Source: Brachionus plicatilis
Taxonomy: Eukaryota > Rotifera > Eurotatoria > Ploima > Brachionidae
Reading direction: 5' to 3'
NCBI GenBank assembly: GCA_010279815.1
Contig: QEOQ01000226.1
Span: 895,679 to 959,678 of the forward strand
Length of the DNA: 64,000 nt
Shown here: piece by piece, positions 21,975 through 32,435 of the stretch
Layout of the letters: each line of letters starts with the position of its first letter
Numbering within the stretch: position 1 is the stretch's first letter
Program-made: the position numbers and the translations under genes
The notes under the pieces: generated by a model
Databases searched by the model: none
Told to the model about the DNA's origin: nothing
The model's input: only the letters and a program-made list of their open reading frames with translations

Positions 21975-22240
21975 TCTCCGAGCTAAAGCTCCTTCAGATT
22001 AAAAATAAATGAAAATAAAAATCAAGATAAAATAAAATAAAAATGTAAGGAAAAAATAAATATTTAAATAACTTAAAATATAATAAAAAGACAATTAAAA
22101 TTGATAAATTGTAAGAAGTGACATGTGCAAAAAGAAGTGACAAAGTGTTTAAGTATTGAACAGTTCAGGAAAGAAAGAAGAAATAGTAAGATAGCAATAA
22201 CACAATGGAGTTGGGTATTCAACATACCTTGATTCAAATT
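21975..22240 (-). mobile_element. LINE family A 3' end
   Basis: Minus-strand reading ends in the tail TGAAGGAGCTTTAGCTCGG at about 21981-21999, and a block at 22165-22240 matches the family-A C-terminus at 34180 (complement of TAGTAAGATAGCAATAACAC). Strongly 5'-truncated. Confidence 0.65.
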
Positions 22241-22690
22241 TATTTGTTTTTTAATAATATTTTTATATAATATTTTTTAATAATTAATAAGTATCAAAAT
22301 GATATTTGATACTTATTAAAACTTATTAAAAATAATATCAAAAATATTTTCGAAAAAATATTTACTATATTTGTGGAGTCTGATTTGTTGTTGTTTGTGC
22401 AATTGTTACCTTGTCATAGACTCTTTTTTCTCTGAAAACTAAACCGAAATAACTTTTGTGTCTATTTTCTGCCTTTCAAATTCTTTTTTTTTATTCTGGT
22501 TGTAACCTTTATTTTAATCATTTTATTTTGATTTAATTTAATTGTTAATAAGTCCTGACTTGCACTTGACTTGTGACTTGTGATTTTTATACAACTCTGA
22601 CATCGCCTCAAAGGCGTTCATTGAAATAAATAAATAAAATAAATATATCTTTTTATTTAATTAAAAATCAAAATTATACTGAAATAGTAT
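22241..22690. other. A+T-rich spacer with simple repeats
   Basis: ATTATTAAAA-type simple sequence and one ACTTGTGACTT patch near 22566. No gene recognised. Confidence 0.35.
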
Positions 22691-22699
22691 TTAATAAGG

Positions 22700-23245
22700 A
22701 CTTTTCTCTTGAAAAAAACATTAGAATCATTGTAATTAAAGGAAGTAAAAATAATTTTTCTAGCTAAAGCCATATAATTTCAATAAATTAATTGAATCTC
22801 TTTTAAGACTTTATTCTATCATAACTCGCCTGAGAATATAAAAAATAGATTTCTTAAAAATGACTCGAGAATTTTAAGTTACAATTTAAGGAATAGTGCT
22901 AACCTGATTGAACTGATGGCAAAAACGAATAGTGGAGAAAAAACATTTGTTTTTCTTATTCAAAATTGATTAATAGCTATGTGATCATACGATCAATGCT
23001 GAAATTTGCAACATTCAAGCTATCGATTTACAATAATATCAATTTGATCTTTATTGACTTGATAAAAAAATTTAAAAAATTTGATATGAATTTATCAATA
23101 TTTTTTTTTTTTCAAAATAACAGATAATTTTATTTTTATAAAAATATAATTTTAATTATTAAAAATTTTATTAAATTAAATAAATGAAGTGTTAATCAGT
23201 CGACTTCGATAAGGGCACTAGTCTGTTGATTAACCTTGAAAATTC
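22700..23245 (+). mobile_element. LINE family B remnant (copy 4)
   Basis: Degenerate plus-strand readings such as SYVIIRSMLKFATFKLSIYN match the C-terminus of copies at 15010 and 20181. The 3' end at 23180-23240 has TTAATCAGTCGACTTCGATA and GGGCACTAGTCTGTTGATTA, the variant stem-loop also present at 18010. Confidence 0.65.
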
Positions 23246-23544
23246 AAAAAAATTGAAAATTGAATCAATAAATTCATATTAAAATTCATTTTTTATTTTT
23301 TTAAATTCATTTTACTAATTTAAATGAAATATAATATCTCATATGAAACAATTTTACATTTAAATGAATAATTAAAAATAAATTTCAGTTAAAATGGCAT
23401 GTTTAACTTTTCAGGTAATATTTTTCTAGCAAAATAATGAACTTATATTTTTTAATTGTTGATTAATTTGTTTTCTTATTGGATCCTTGAGATTAAAAAA
23501 AAAAAACTTAAAATACAAGAGAAAATTAATTAATTATTTTAGCT

Positions 23545-23645
23545 AAATTTTTAGCTAAAGCTCCTTCAAAATAAAATATAAAATAAAAATAAGAAAAATT
23601 TAAATATTTGAAGTTTCAGGAAAAAAAGAAGAGATAGTAATGTAG
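23545..23645 (-). mobile_element. LINE family A 3' scrap
   Basis: Only about 100 bp: the TGAAGGAGCTTTAGCT tail (minus strand) plus the block complementary to AGGAAAAAAAGAAGAGATAG that ends the family-A ORF. Confidence 0.55.
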
Positions 23646-24530
23646 CAACTTATAAATTTTATCCTCTTAACTTTGATAGGCGTGGAAATATTTTTTTTTA
23701 TTTTAATTTTTTAGCTTTTTTAATTTTTTACATTTTATTTTTAAATATTAAGGTAATGTTAATTAGTCATCCGGACCCAAACCACAACCTTCGTGACGTC
23801 TGCCAATATAACACTAGAATCGAACTAGTATTTTAATTTTAATAACCACTGAGGACAATGGGTATGGATAAATTCTGTGGGTTCCACATGCAAAAAAAAA
23901 TTGAAAAAATTTTTATTTTTTAAGTAATAGGTTAAATATCATCTAAATTTAATGGTAATTTTTTTTATTGAAATTAAAAAATTAGTAAAATCATTTAAAT
24001 TTATTGAAAGAAATTTTTCAAATTTTTCCATCTAAATAATTCATTTTAAAAATTTAAAAAAAAAAATATTTTGATAAAGTCAATTTGATTACAAAGATCA
24101 TGCGTCAAAAAAAAGTAATTAGAAAGAAAATATTATCAAAAAGACGAAAAATTTAGTATTTGATTAAGAGGCTTTTTGACAAATAAATCTAAACAAATTA
24201 ATTAAATTGATGGTAAAATCTCGAACAAATTAGCTGGTTAATTTGCACAAACAATCGTTTACTAAGCTTGGCCAAGCCTAGTCAAGAAAACAATGCAAAA
24301 TGCTGAGCCACGCGAACTTAACTGTTTTAGTTCTAATTGTACAAATTAGACTTAACATTACTTGAGCGTACTAAGCCGAACAAGAATTATGAGCCCTAGA
24401 ATTAGCCAAGATTTGACAAAAAAAAACTACCCTTGTTTAAATTGTTCTAATCTTTATAATAATCAATGTCTTAAACAAAAATATTTATTTTCTAAATACT
24501 AGTCTGTCTATTTCAATTAGATACTCTTTT
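23646..24530. other. Upstream region of the chitinase gene
   Basis: Mostly A+T rich; no coding signal. A less A+T-rich part at about 24240-24420 could hold regulatory sites but none can be named. Confidence 0.3.
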
Positions 24531-24534
24531 TGAA

Positions 24535-24542
24535 TATATAAA
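24535..24542 (+). promoter_or_regulatory. TATA box of the chitinase gene
   Basis: TATATAAA lies 45-52 bp upstream of the start codon, which predicts a transcription start about 30 bp downstream and a leader of only about 20-25 nt. Confidence 0.6.
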
Positions 24543-24586
24543 TTGATCTTTTTGCTCTTTCTATTTTCACAAATTCATTTTGTACA

Positions 24587-27500
24587 ATGAATCAACTGCT
24601 GCAAATATCCGCTTTTACTCTGCTAGTTCTGGTCTGTGTGTTTCCCAGTGTGGCCTGGGCCAAATCGGACAAAATTGTGTGCTACTTCACCAATTGGGCT
24701 GTCAAACGGCCTGGCTATGGATCCATGAGTCCCGAGCACATCGACCCTTGCCTATGCACTCATTTGATCTACGCCTTTTCCGAAATGAAGGACAATGAAC
24801 TTTTTCCCATGGAAAAGTTCGACCAGACCAAAGGAGACAAAATTGGCTTCTTTGAGCGAATGAACGACTTGAAGAAAAAAAATCCCAAGCTGCGGACTCT
24901 GCTGGCTGTTGGTGGCTGGGTATGAATTATTCAAAAAAAAAAAAAATAAAATTTATAAAAAAAATTGTCTTTTTTTTTTCAAACAGGACATGGGAATGGG
25001 CGCCTTTTCAGCCATGGTCAAAGAGGATAAAAATATAGAAAAGTTTGTGTCGTCAAGCATAGACTATTTGAGAAAATGGAATTTTGATGGTCTTGATCTT
25101 GACTTTGAGTACCCGGGCATCGACTGGAGAGGAAGTTCGCCAAGTGTAAAAATTATCTAATCAAAAAAAAAAAGACAGGAAAGAATTAATTTAATATCTA
25201 AAGGATAAAATGGCTTTTACAAAGCTGTGCAAAATGCTTCGCGAAGGCTTTGAAAAAGAGGCGAAAGACACTGGCAACGAAAGGCTTCTTTTGACCGCAG
25301 CAGTTGCCGGAGCTAGAAACACCATCGACAAAGCCTATGAAGTCGACAAAGTCAGCGAGTACATCGATTGGTGGAATCTGATGACCTATGATTTACATGG
25401 TAGCTTACAAAGATTAAAATTGTATTTCAAAGATAAGAGGTTTTGATTTAAGGACCTTGGGATATGAATGCCGGACATCACAGTGCCTTGACAGGAAAAG
25501 ACAAAGAGGACTATTTGTACATTGATTTTGTAGTTAAATATTACGAGTCAAAAGGTGCTCCAAGGTCCAAACTGGTCCTCGGGTTGGCAAATTATGGTCG
25601 TTCTGACTCACCAGCTATGCCCTATACTGGATTCAAAGGTTTGAGTTTGATTTTAATATTTAGTAAAGTTTTGGTATAAGATGCATGACCTAATGGTCAC
25701 ATGTATTATTTTAAAAAATATTTTAAGTTAGTTACAGATTTTTTTTAATTTATCAGTTGCGTTTTGATACTTCACGGAAAATAGAAATCGAAAAATTTAA
25801 CCAATTAATACTAAATATTTGGTGATTAATTTAAGTAAATTTTGTAATTTTTTTTTTTGCACAGTCTATTTTTTTAGGTAAATTTCCAAAAAATTTTTCT
25901 CTTAAATTGTATTTATTGTTAAGTAAAAATTGTGAAAGTTAAGGAAATAAAATTTATCAGCCTTATTTTTTAATTAAATTTTTATGCTAAACTCTGATAA
26001 ATTTCAGTCCAACAAAAAAATTAATTTCATATATTTGAATGAATGATATTTTAGTAATGGTAATAAATGGAATTGGTAAAGTAGCTTTGGTGGTAGCTTC
26101 AGTTTCTCTAAAAATTTCCTCATATAATATTTGTTTAATTTTGCTTAGAAGAAGTTTATTAAACGAGCATTAATAACTGTATAATAAAAGGCATTCTAAA
26201 AATTTACAGCTTAAATTGAAAAGTTAAAATAAAAAAAAATTGAATTTCTTTTCAGTTCATTTAAGTTCTTAGAGTTAAAAAAGAATGTAAAGTTTTGATT
26301 TAAAAATAATAAATGCTGTTTTTTCTTTTCCCTTTAAAGATAGTTGTTCTTTCTGTTTCATTTTTTTAAGTTTTTAAATTTAAGGTTTAGGTTTATTTTA
26401 AAAAAAGGAAACCCTAAAAAAGTTAAAAAAGTAAAGAAAAAAATTTTGTTAAAATTTTTAGCACAAAAAAAAACTAAACAATTATGGAAATTCTCAAAAA
26501 CTCTATTTCTAAAGGCGCAAAATTGGTTTTGTAAATTGTATCAACTGATACCTTAATTCAGCCTTTAATAACAACCTGCAATCTAAGTTTATAATAATTT
26601 CTTTATTTAAGCATAAAAAAAATATTTTAATGAACATTTTCTGCTTAATTCAACTAAATTTTCGTGTATCTTGATGACGATTTTTTTTAAATTGAAATTT
26701 TAATTATTTTGGTGATAAATTCATTTTGCTGATGATAAAATTTTGATTTTATGTACTCAATTTTGATAGAATAATTATCCCCCATAAATAAATAAAAAGG
26801 CATCTAATGACATTTTTCTTAAAAATACGATTTTCAAACCAATAATTAGTAGACACAAGCAAGGATTTATTTATTATTATTTATTATTATTTATTAAGTA
26901 AATTCTGATCGAGCCAAGCTCCTTCAGAAAGAAAAAAAAAAAGTTTCCGTTAGTTATATATATTTTGAATACATATTAAGTTAACAATGTTAATAATTAG
27001 TTGTTCAGAATTGAAGGAGATAGAAGTTTTCAAGTACTAAGCAAGGTAAGGAAAATATTCATCAATTAGGAGGTATAAACCACACAATGGTGTTGCAAGA
27101 TTGCATATTTCTTTAGGGCTATTTACAGTTTTATATTCTTTTACTAGTCTAGTTACCAGAGGTACTGAGTTTTTTAGACCACACCTCATATACTTCTCAC
27201 TGATATCAAAAAGACGATTGTCTATCCTATGAGTTTTTAGTTTATCTAAGGCTAGATGTTGGAGTTGTTCTAGGGGAGTGAAGTAGTAGTAGTATAAATG
27301 CTGTGGGAGACTTGAGTCTCCAAGTAGTGGCGCACGTAGACGCCCCACTATAACAGCTAATTGCCTATTTTTTAAATAAACTATTTTTAGATAGCTTATT
27401 TTTACATATTTTCTAATATCCTATTTTTAGAAACAAAAAATTTAAATCTCAGTGGTAACAACAGTTTTGTGAAAAAAAAAAATTTTAGTAGTTTGACAAT

Positions 27501-29717
27501 ATAGTGTGTGTAAAGTGATTTTGGTGGATGTTGTCTTATCTAGTAGAAACCCAGTTGTTTAACAATTCGGTTTTTAAATGTGTTAGTGTTAGTTACGTTA
27601 GCAGACTTGTGCGTAAGTCAAAAAATAAAGTCATTTTTAAGTCATTTTTTGGTTAAGTCATTTGACTTGACTTCACTTAGAATGACTTGAATTTCAAAAA
27701 ATTTAATTTGTGTTTTCGAAGGAATTTGATAAAAAAATCTTCTAATTAATTTTCTAATATTTACAACATTAAAATTTAAAGAATCATAATTAGGATTGGA
27801 TGCTTGTTACCCGTTTTTTATTGACTTTCCCAAAAAAAATTCAAGTCATTCTAAGTCAAGTCAAGTCAAATGACTTAATTTTAAAAATAAAAATCTTAAG
27901 TCAAGTCCGTGACTTTGACTTTGACTTAGTGACTTACGCACAAGTCTGTACGTTAGTTACGTTAGTTAGTTGTTCTAGAGGAGTGTCCATTTTCAGTTTT
28001 AATATTGAACGAATAGCTGTATTTTGAATAACTTGAAGCTTCCTATTAGACTCATTTGAAAGTAGATTTGAAACGAGTAGTCAATGATTGATCCGATTAG
28101 GGTTTTATAAAGTGTACTTAGAGTGTACTGACTTAGTCCCCAACTTTTGTTTGATAATATTTTAATTAAGTTTAATCTTGAGTTACATTTCTCCTTTATT
28201 TCATTAATGTAGTTCTTAAAGTAAAGTTCAATGTCCAAAATCATACCTAAGAATTTAATTGTACTGGTACACAGGAGATTATGGTTAAATAAATTCAGTT
28301 TTAGGTAAAGTATTTTTTTTTGCTTTAAGAGAAAATTGTGTACGAGGATTTGGTCACTGATACATTCATACTTCTCTCCTGGTAGCCGGCTAGTTTATTT
28401 ATTTATAATAAAAGTCTATTTAATTAAACAATTTTTTACATAAAAAGCTAACATTTAAATTAAAAAATCAATTTGATCCGCTGTTAAATTTTGTTCTGAT
28501 TGAATTGACATTTTTTAGGCGAAAGTGGCTTCATATCGTACTACGAGTCATGTCTAATGTTAAGTTGTGAAAATTGGAAGGAATTCTGGAACGAGGCTCA
28601 AATGGTGCCGTATGCCAAGGGCAAAGACAACTTTCCATGGGCCGGCTACGACAATGTCAAGAGCATGAAAATAAAAGCCGAGTACATTATCAAAGAAAAA
28701 CTCGGTGGCGCTATGTTTTGGACGTAATTTAGACCCCAACAACAACAACTAAAAATTTTCTTAATCTTTTCCCTCACTTTTTTTAGCATTGATCTCGATG
28801 ATTTTACGGGAAAATTTTGCTGTCAAGGATTCTTCCCGCTGATCCGAACAGTGAAATCAGTGCTCGAGAAAGAGCCCAAATTCATGCCGCCTGCCAACAT
28901 ATGCAACTCTTGTCCCACTCAAGAATACAAGACACTCAAGAAAAAGATGCGCAAGCGTCGCTCGGCCGACGACGTTTGCCAAGAAAAAGGCGAAGGCGTC
29001 TGGCCCGACTCGTCCGACTGCACCAAGTACTTCATATGCCGAAGCATGAGCACGGCTTGGTCGGAAAAAAAGCACGAGACGTGCTACTCGGGAAGCTATT
29101 TTGACGAGAGTGGCGGCCAGTGCAAATGGGTAGGTCAGAACAATTTTGACTGTGAGAAAATACTGGGCCAAAGTTCAGACGATGGCGCCAAGTCCTCGTC
29201 GGACAAATCGTCGGCCAAAAGCGAACTGTTCGGCGTGCCCGACCCGGACACCGTGGTGCCCGCCGAGGAGTACACATGCAAGGCCGAGCCACCGCCGACC
29301 GTCGACAACAGCAACAATCTTAAGTGCTTTTCATGCGAGGCCGAAGGCAAGAATGTCAACAGATGCAAAAGAGTGCCGGCCGACGACTCGTCGGCGATCA
29401 GGTGCGACTCTAAGAAACAAAAGTGCTTTTCAAAGGCCGTGTTCAACACTAAATCAAAGGAGCTGGTGAGCTTTAGCCGCGGGTGCGCCACTTTGTCCGA
29501 TCTGGAGCCGGCTGGCGGCGAGTCGGCGGACAAGGGAAGCGGGCCCAGCTGCTACATGAAGCCCAACTCAATGACCAGAGTGTGCTTTGAGATGTGCGAC
29601 AAAAACATGTGCAACATGCAGACGGATCTGAGGTCTGAGGCGATCAAAAAAGCCGGTACTGTCAATTATGTTTTCATAGTTTTTGTATTGATTGTAAGCT
29701 CATACAAGATTTTTTAA
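24587..29717 (+). CDS. Secreted GH18 chitinase with CBM14, Ly6-like domain and GPI-type tail
   Basis: Six exons with consistent phases: 24587-24919, 24987-25145, 25204-25399, 25453-25638, 28519-28723 and 28787-29717; 669 residues. Residues 1-25 form a signal peptide (hydrophobic LLVLVCVFPSVAWA). The GH18 barrel has LLAVGGW (about 104-110), the complete catalytic motif DGLDLDFE (145-152), MTYDLHG and GAMFWTIDLDDF. A chitin-binding type-2 (CBM14) domain with six cysteines spans about 420-482. After a Ser/Asp/Lys linker comes a Ly6/uPAR-like domain (about 538-637: CFSC start, MCDKNMCN end). The last 18 residues are hydrophobic, as in GPI-anchored proteins. The enzyme would cleave chitin beta-1,4 bonds at the cell surface. 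Intron 4 (2.9 kb) holds a LINE opposite to the gene; the other introns are 53-67 bp. Confidence 0.92.
25639..26880. other. Left part of chitinase intron 4
   Basis: A+T-rich, no coding sequence; (TTATTA)n simple repeat near 26868-26895. Confidence 0.4.
26900..28390 (-). mobile_element. LINE family A, 3' portion, inside chitinase intron 4
   Basis: Minus-strand readings give the RT thumb (LNLIKILSNKSWGLSQYTL; YKTLIGSIIDYS) at 27999-28244 and the C-terminus (IDNRLFDISEKYMRCGLKNS; SVPLVTRLVKEYK) at 27037-27348, with the TGAAGGAGCTTGGCTCG tail near 26913. The two parts are separated by about 690 bp of extra sequence bordered by an 18-bp direct repeat (AGTTGTTCTAG(G/A)GGAGTG at 27263 and 27968), within the codons for TPLEQL. 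Frameshifts also occur. It is a dead copy. Confidence 0.75.
27602..27948. mobile_element. hAT-like MITE with 8-bp target-site duplication
   Basis: Termini CAGACTTGTGCGTAAGTCA and TGACTTACGCACAAGTCTG are perfect inverted repeats. Both sides are flanked by TACGTTAG (27594-27601 and 27949-27956), an exact 8-bp duplication. Element length is 347 bp with further inner pairing (AGTCATTCTAAGTCAAGTCA type). A CAG start plus 8-bp duplication fits the hAT superfamily. It is nested in the insert within the LINE in chitinase intron 4. Confidence 0.8.
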
Positions 29718-29851
29718 TTTATTTTTAAAGCCAAACTAAGAACATTTGGAAAAATTTGTAAGCGAATTAGACTGAGGAAAAAATTGAACAATCGAAACAA
29801 CAAAAAATTGAAGCCAAGACGCAAATACAAAGCACGCACACCATATCCATC

Positions 29852-29883
29852 CTCTAGCCGTGGTCAATCGACCAAAGCTAGAG
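29852..29883 (+). promoter_or_regulatory. 3'-UTR stem-loop of the chitinase mRNA
   Basis: CTCTAGC / GCTAGAG and inner TGGTC / GACCA pair around an AATC loop, with a symmetric 2x2 internal loop, followed by a T-run. It lies between stop codon and polyadenylation signal. Role unknown. Confidence 0.5.
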
Positions 29884-29928
29884 TCTTTTTTTCTTAAGTA
29901 GTTTTAATTATTTGTTGTTTTGATTTTG

Positions 29929-29934
29929 AATAAA
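29929..29934 (+). terminator. Polyadenylation signal AATAAA (chitinase)
   Basis: AATAAA 212 bp after the stop codon, followed by a T-rich stretch; the first canonical hexamer downstream of the ORF. Confidence 0.6.
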
Positions 29935-30470
29935 ATTCAACTTTTATTTATTTGTCTCTGTAAATAACTATTCGAAATGAAGACTTAGTAGATTTTATTT
30001 ATTTTTAATTTATTATTAACTGAGTAGACACTCTCTCTAACCCAATTATTTTTTTTATCTATCTATTATTAGTCTTTTTTTTGTTAGATTCTATCTAAAA
30101 TTAATTAATTTGAAAATTTATTTTATTTATTTTAAGAAATTAACAACGATTTAATCACCACTTTGGACTGCTTGCTTAAATAATTGTTTTTTTTTTGTTG
30201 TTTACAATAAATTATTTTAAATTTTATTTAAATTTAATTCAAAATTGATTCTAGTTTAAGCTTATTATTGAAACAAATACCTGTGTGAAAAAAAAATCAA
30301 GTCATTTTTATTTTTTAAATAAAAAAAATCTTTTGAATTTAGAATTTTTGAAAATAATAAAAAAAAAAAATAAAAAGATGGAGAATTTAAAATTCGATGG
30401 GGTCACTTAAAAATCTTGCATCTGTAAAGAATTTATCAAAAAATAGTCAAGTATTACATTAAAAAATAGG
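29935..30470. other. A+T-rich spacer
   Basis: No gene or clear repeat recognised. Confidence 0.35.
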
Positions 30471-30474
30471 TCGT

Positions 30475-31010
30475 TAAAAATAGTGAACCAAAAAAATTGA
30501 AACTTGTAAGACACTGAATGTATAAGGAGATACCTAGGCACAGTAAGAAACTCAGAAAAAAACATAAAGATTTAAATGCAATTGTGAAATAAAATGCGAG
30601 GTTTGAAATGGAGATGAATACACATAAAAGTAAACCGTTGAAAAAAAAGTGAACGGTAGAGCTTGAAACTTTTATCGATTTGAAGGCATAAGAAGAGACT
30701 AAGGTGATGTAGAAATTTAAAAATAAACAGTGTATGCGAGAGCTCTCCAATTACATATAGATTGGAATGCAACTGAGAATTTAAAATGCACGGTTAGTGC
30801 TAATGGAAAATATTCATAAAGCAAAGCTGGAAAAACAGTGAACAATAGACTTCGTTTTAATAAACGATCAAAATACAAATGTGAAAATAATTGAGATTGC
30901 AAGAACTGGAGATAAATATAAATTAAAGAAGAATTTTAAGTTTGACACTTTTTATCGAACTATATGCATTAAAAGAGAACTGAGTCAGTATTGAATTAAT
31001 TGGAGACAAA
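30475..31010. repeat. Degenerate tandem repeat, about 170-190 bp unit
   Basis: GTGAACC/GTGAACGG/GTGAACAA recur at about 30482, 30650 and 30838, each followed by TGAAACTT-type, ...GCATAAGAAGAGACT-type and AATGCAACTGTGAAA-type blocks in the same order. Three diverged units are visible. Small ORFs on the minus strand follow the repeat and are not called. Confidence 0.4.
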
Positions 31011-31160
31011 AATTAACATGGATGTCAGCTAGTAAAACATATAATTCTAAAAAAATTAAAAATATAGATACTTTTCTCGGAAGATAAAAGTCTCTTTTGA
31101 TAAAAGCCGTTCCATTCTCTAGTATAGATGGCGAATATTGTGTCACCACACACTCAAGTA

Positions 31161-31239
31161 TGACCAACACATAATAGAGTCTGACCAACACATAATAGAG
31201 TCTGACCAACACATAATAGAGTCTGACCAACACACATTC
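31161..31239. repeat. 21-bp minisatellite, 3.8 copies
   Basis: The unit TGACCAACACATAATAGAGT plus C is repeated at 31161, 31182, 31203 and, partly, 31224, with almost no variation. The near-identity implies recent expansion. The ORF crossing it (minus strand, heptapeptide VLVRLYY repeats) is a by-product. Confidence 0.85.
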
Positions 31240-31610
31240 AATTCCTGATGAGCACACAACTTGAAAAACACATCTGATGTGTGTTGTTAAGTTAAAAGAA
31301 AAATTTAGATTGAAAAAACAAAAATTATCTTCTGAAGACAATTAACTGAACAACACAAACAGTGAATGTGTTGATCAAGCAAAAAATAAATTAAAAGTTT
31401 TGATTTAAAATTTTATTACTGTCGAAGCAAAAGTATTTTATTGTAAATTTATAGAAAAATTAGAAATGTTTTTATTTATTTAAGGCTTTACTTGCATGTG
31501 GGACACGTCCCCTTTAAATTTTGAAAACAAACTTATCTTTTTTCATTTTTAATGCCAAAATATGTGAACAAATCTTCCATTATAAATAATATTTACAGGA
31601 ACAAGATTGG
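31240..31610. other. A+T-rich spacer
   Basis: CACACA-containing words near 31225-31280 continue from the minisatellite. No gene recognised. Confidence 0.3.
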
Positions 31611-31619
31611 TTATTCATG

Positions 31620-31985
31620 TTTACAAAATATTTTAGGAAAATTAGAAATCCAGATGATGATGATCTTGATAGCAAGTTCGACCGGGTTGAATCACAGTAA
31701 AACGATTTAAATTTTCAAACAAGAAAACATTATGAGTCTAATGAGGCTTTTTATTTTGGTCTCAAGATTGGTGAAGGTTCTGATGAGTTGCATTTTATTG
31801 AAATCTTCATATCTTTAAAGCTACTAAAATCAATTACTATATCAAATTCACCAATCACGAATAAAGGCGTTTATCATGTAGATGCTACGTAAAAGATAAC
31901 GAAAAAGAGATTCTCTTTAGTAGTAATTGGTCCCTCTAGTAATACCATAATGGAACATTTTTCCCAATTACCGTTTTTATTGTAA
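31620..31985 (+). mobile_element. MULE transposase, N-terminal half (broken)
   Basis: Plus-strand reading with a stop: NEAFYFGLKIGEGSDELHF then TNKGVYHVDATYKITKKRF and LVVIGPSSNT. The HVDATYKI...LVV block is the first-Asp region of MULE transposases (DDE). The reading stops where a LINE tail begins at about 31986; the other half resumes at 34411. Confidence 0.7.
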
Positions 31986-32038
31986 GCCATTTATTTATTT
32001 ATTTATTTATATGTCTGTACCGAGCTAAAGCTCCTTCA
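31986..32038 (-). mobile_element. LINE family A 3' tail at the edge of the assembly gap
   Basis: Complement of TGAAGGAGCTTTAGCTCGG followed by an (AAAT)n microsatellite tail, running directly into the gap. The LINE body presumably extends right through the gap. Confidence 0.7.
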
Positions 32039-32435
32039 NNNNNNNNNNNNNNNNNNNNNNNNNNNNNNNNNNNNNNNNNNNNNNNNNNNNNNNNNNNNNN
32101 NNNNNNNNNNNNNNNNNNNNNNNNNNNNNNNNNNNNNNNNNNNNNNNNNNNNNNNNNNNNNNNNNNNNNNNNNNNNNNNNNNNNNNNNNNNNNNNNNNNN
32201 NNNNNNNNNNNNNNNNNNNNNNNNNNNNNNNNNNNNNNNNNNNNNNNNNNNNNNNNNNNNNNNNNNNNNNNNNNNNNNNNNNNNNNNNNNNNNNNNNNNN
32301 NNNNNNNNNNNNNNNNNNNNNNNNNNNNNNNNNNNNNNNNNNNNNNNNNNNNNNNNNNNNNNNNNNNNNNNNNNNNNNNNNNNNNNNNNNNNNNNNNNNN
32401 NNNNNNNNNNNNNNNNNNNNNNNNNNNNNNNNNNN
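32039..32435. other. Assembly gap
   Basis: 397 unresolved bases between LINE sequence and an (AT)n run, consistent with a repeat that could not be assembled. Confidence 0.99.

Noticed and set aside
28857..29533. Minus-strand and alternative-frame ORFs over the chitinase last exon
   Set aside because: Shadows of the Cys-rich coding exon; the plus-strand frame alone gives GH18, CBM14 and Ly6-like cysteine patterns.
30454..30902. Three minus-strand ORFs
   Set aside because: They follow the degenerate tandem repeat and consist of Phe/Leu/Ser-rich sequence without motifs.
31161..31239. CRISPR-like regular repeat
   Set aside because: Units are directly adjacent with no spacers, and the genome is eukaryotic; it is a minisatellite.
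30985..31341. 118-codon ORF with VLVRLYY heptads
   Set aside because: The heptads are a translation of the 21-bp minisatellite.
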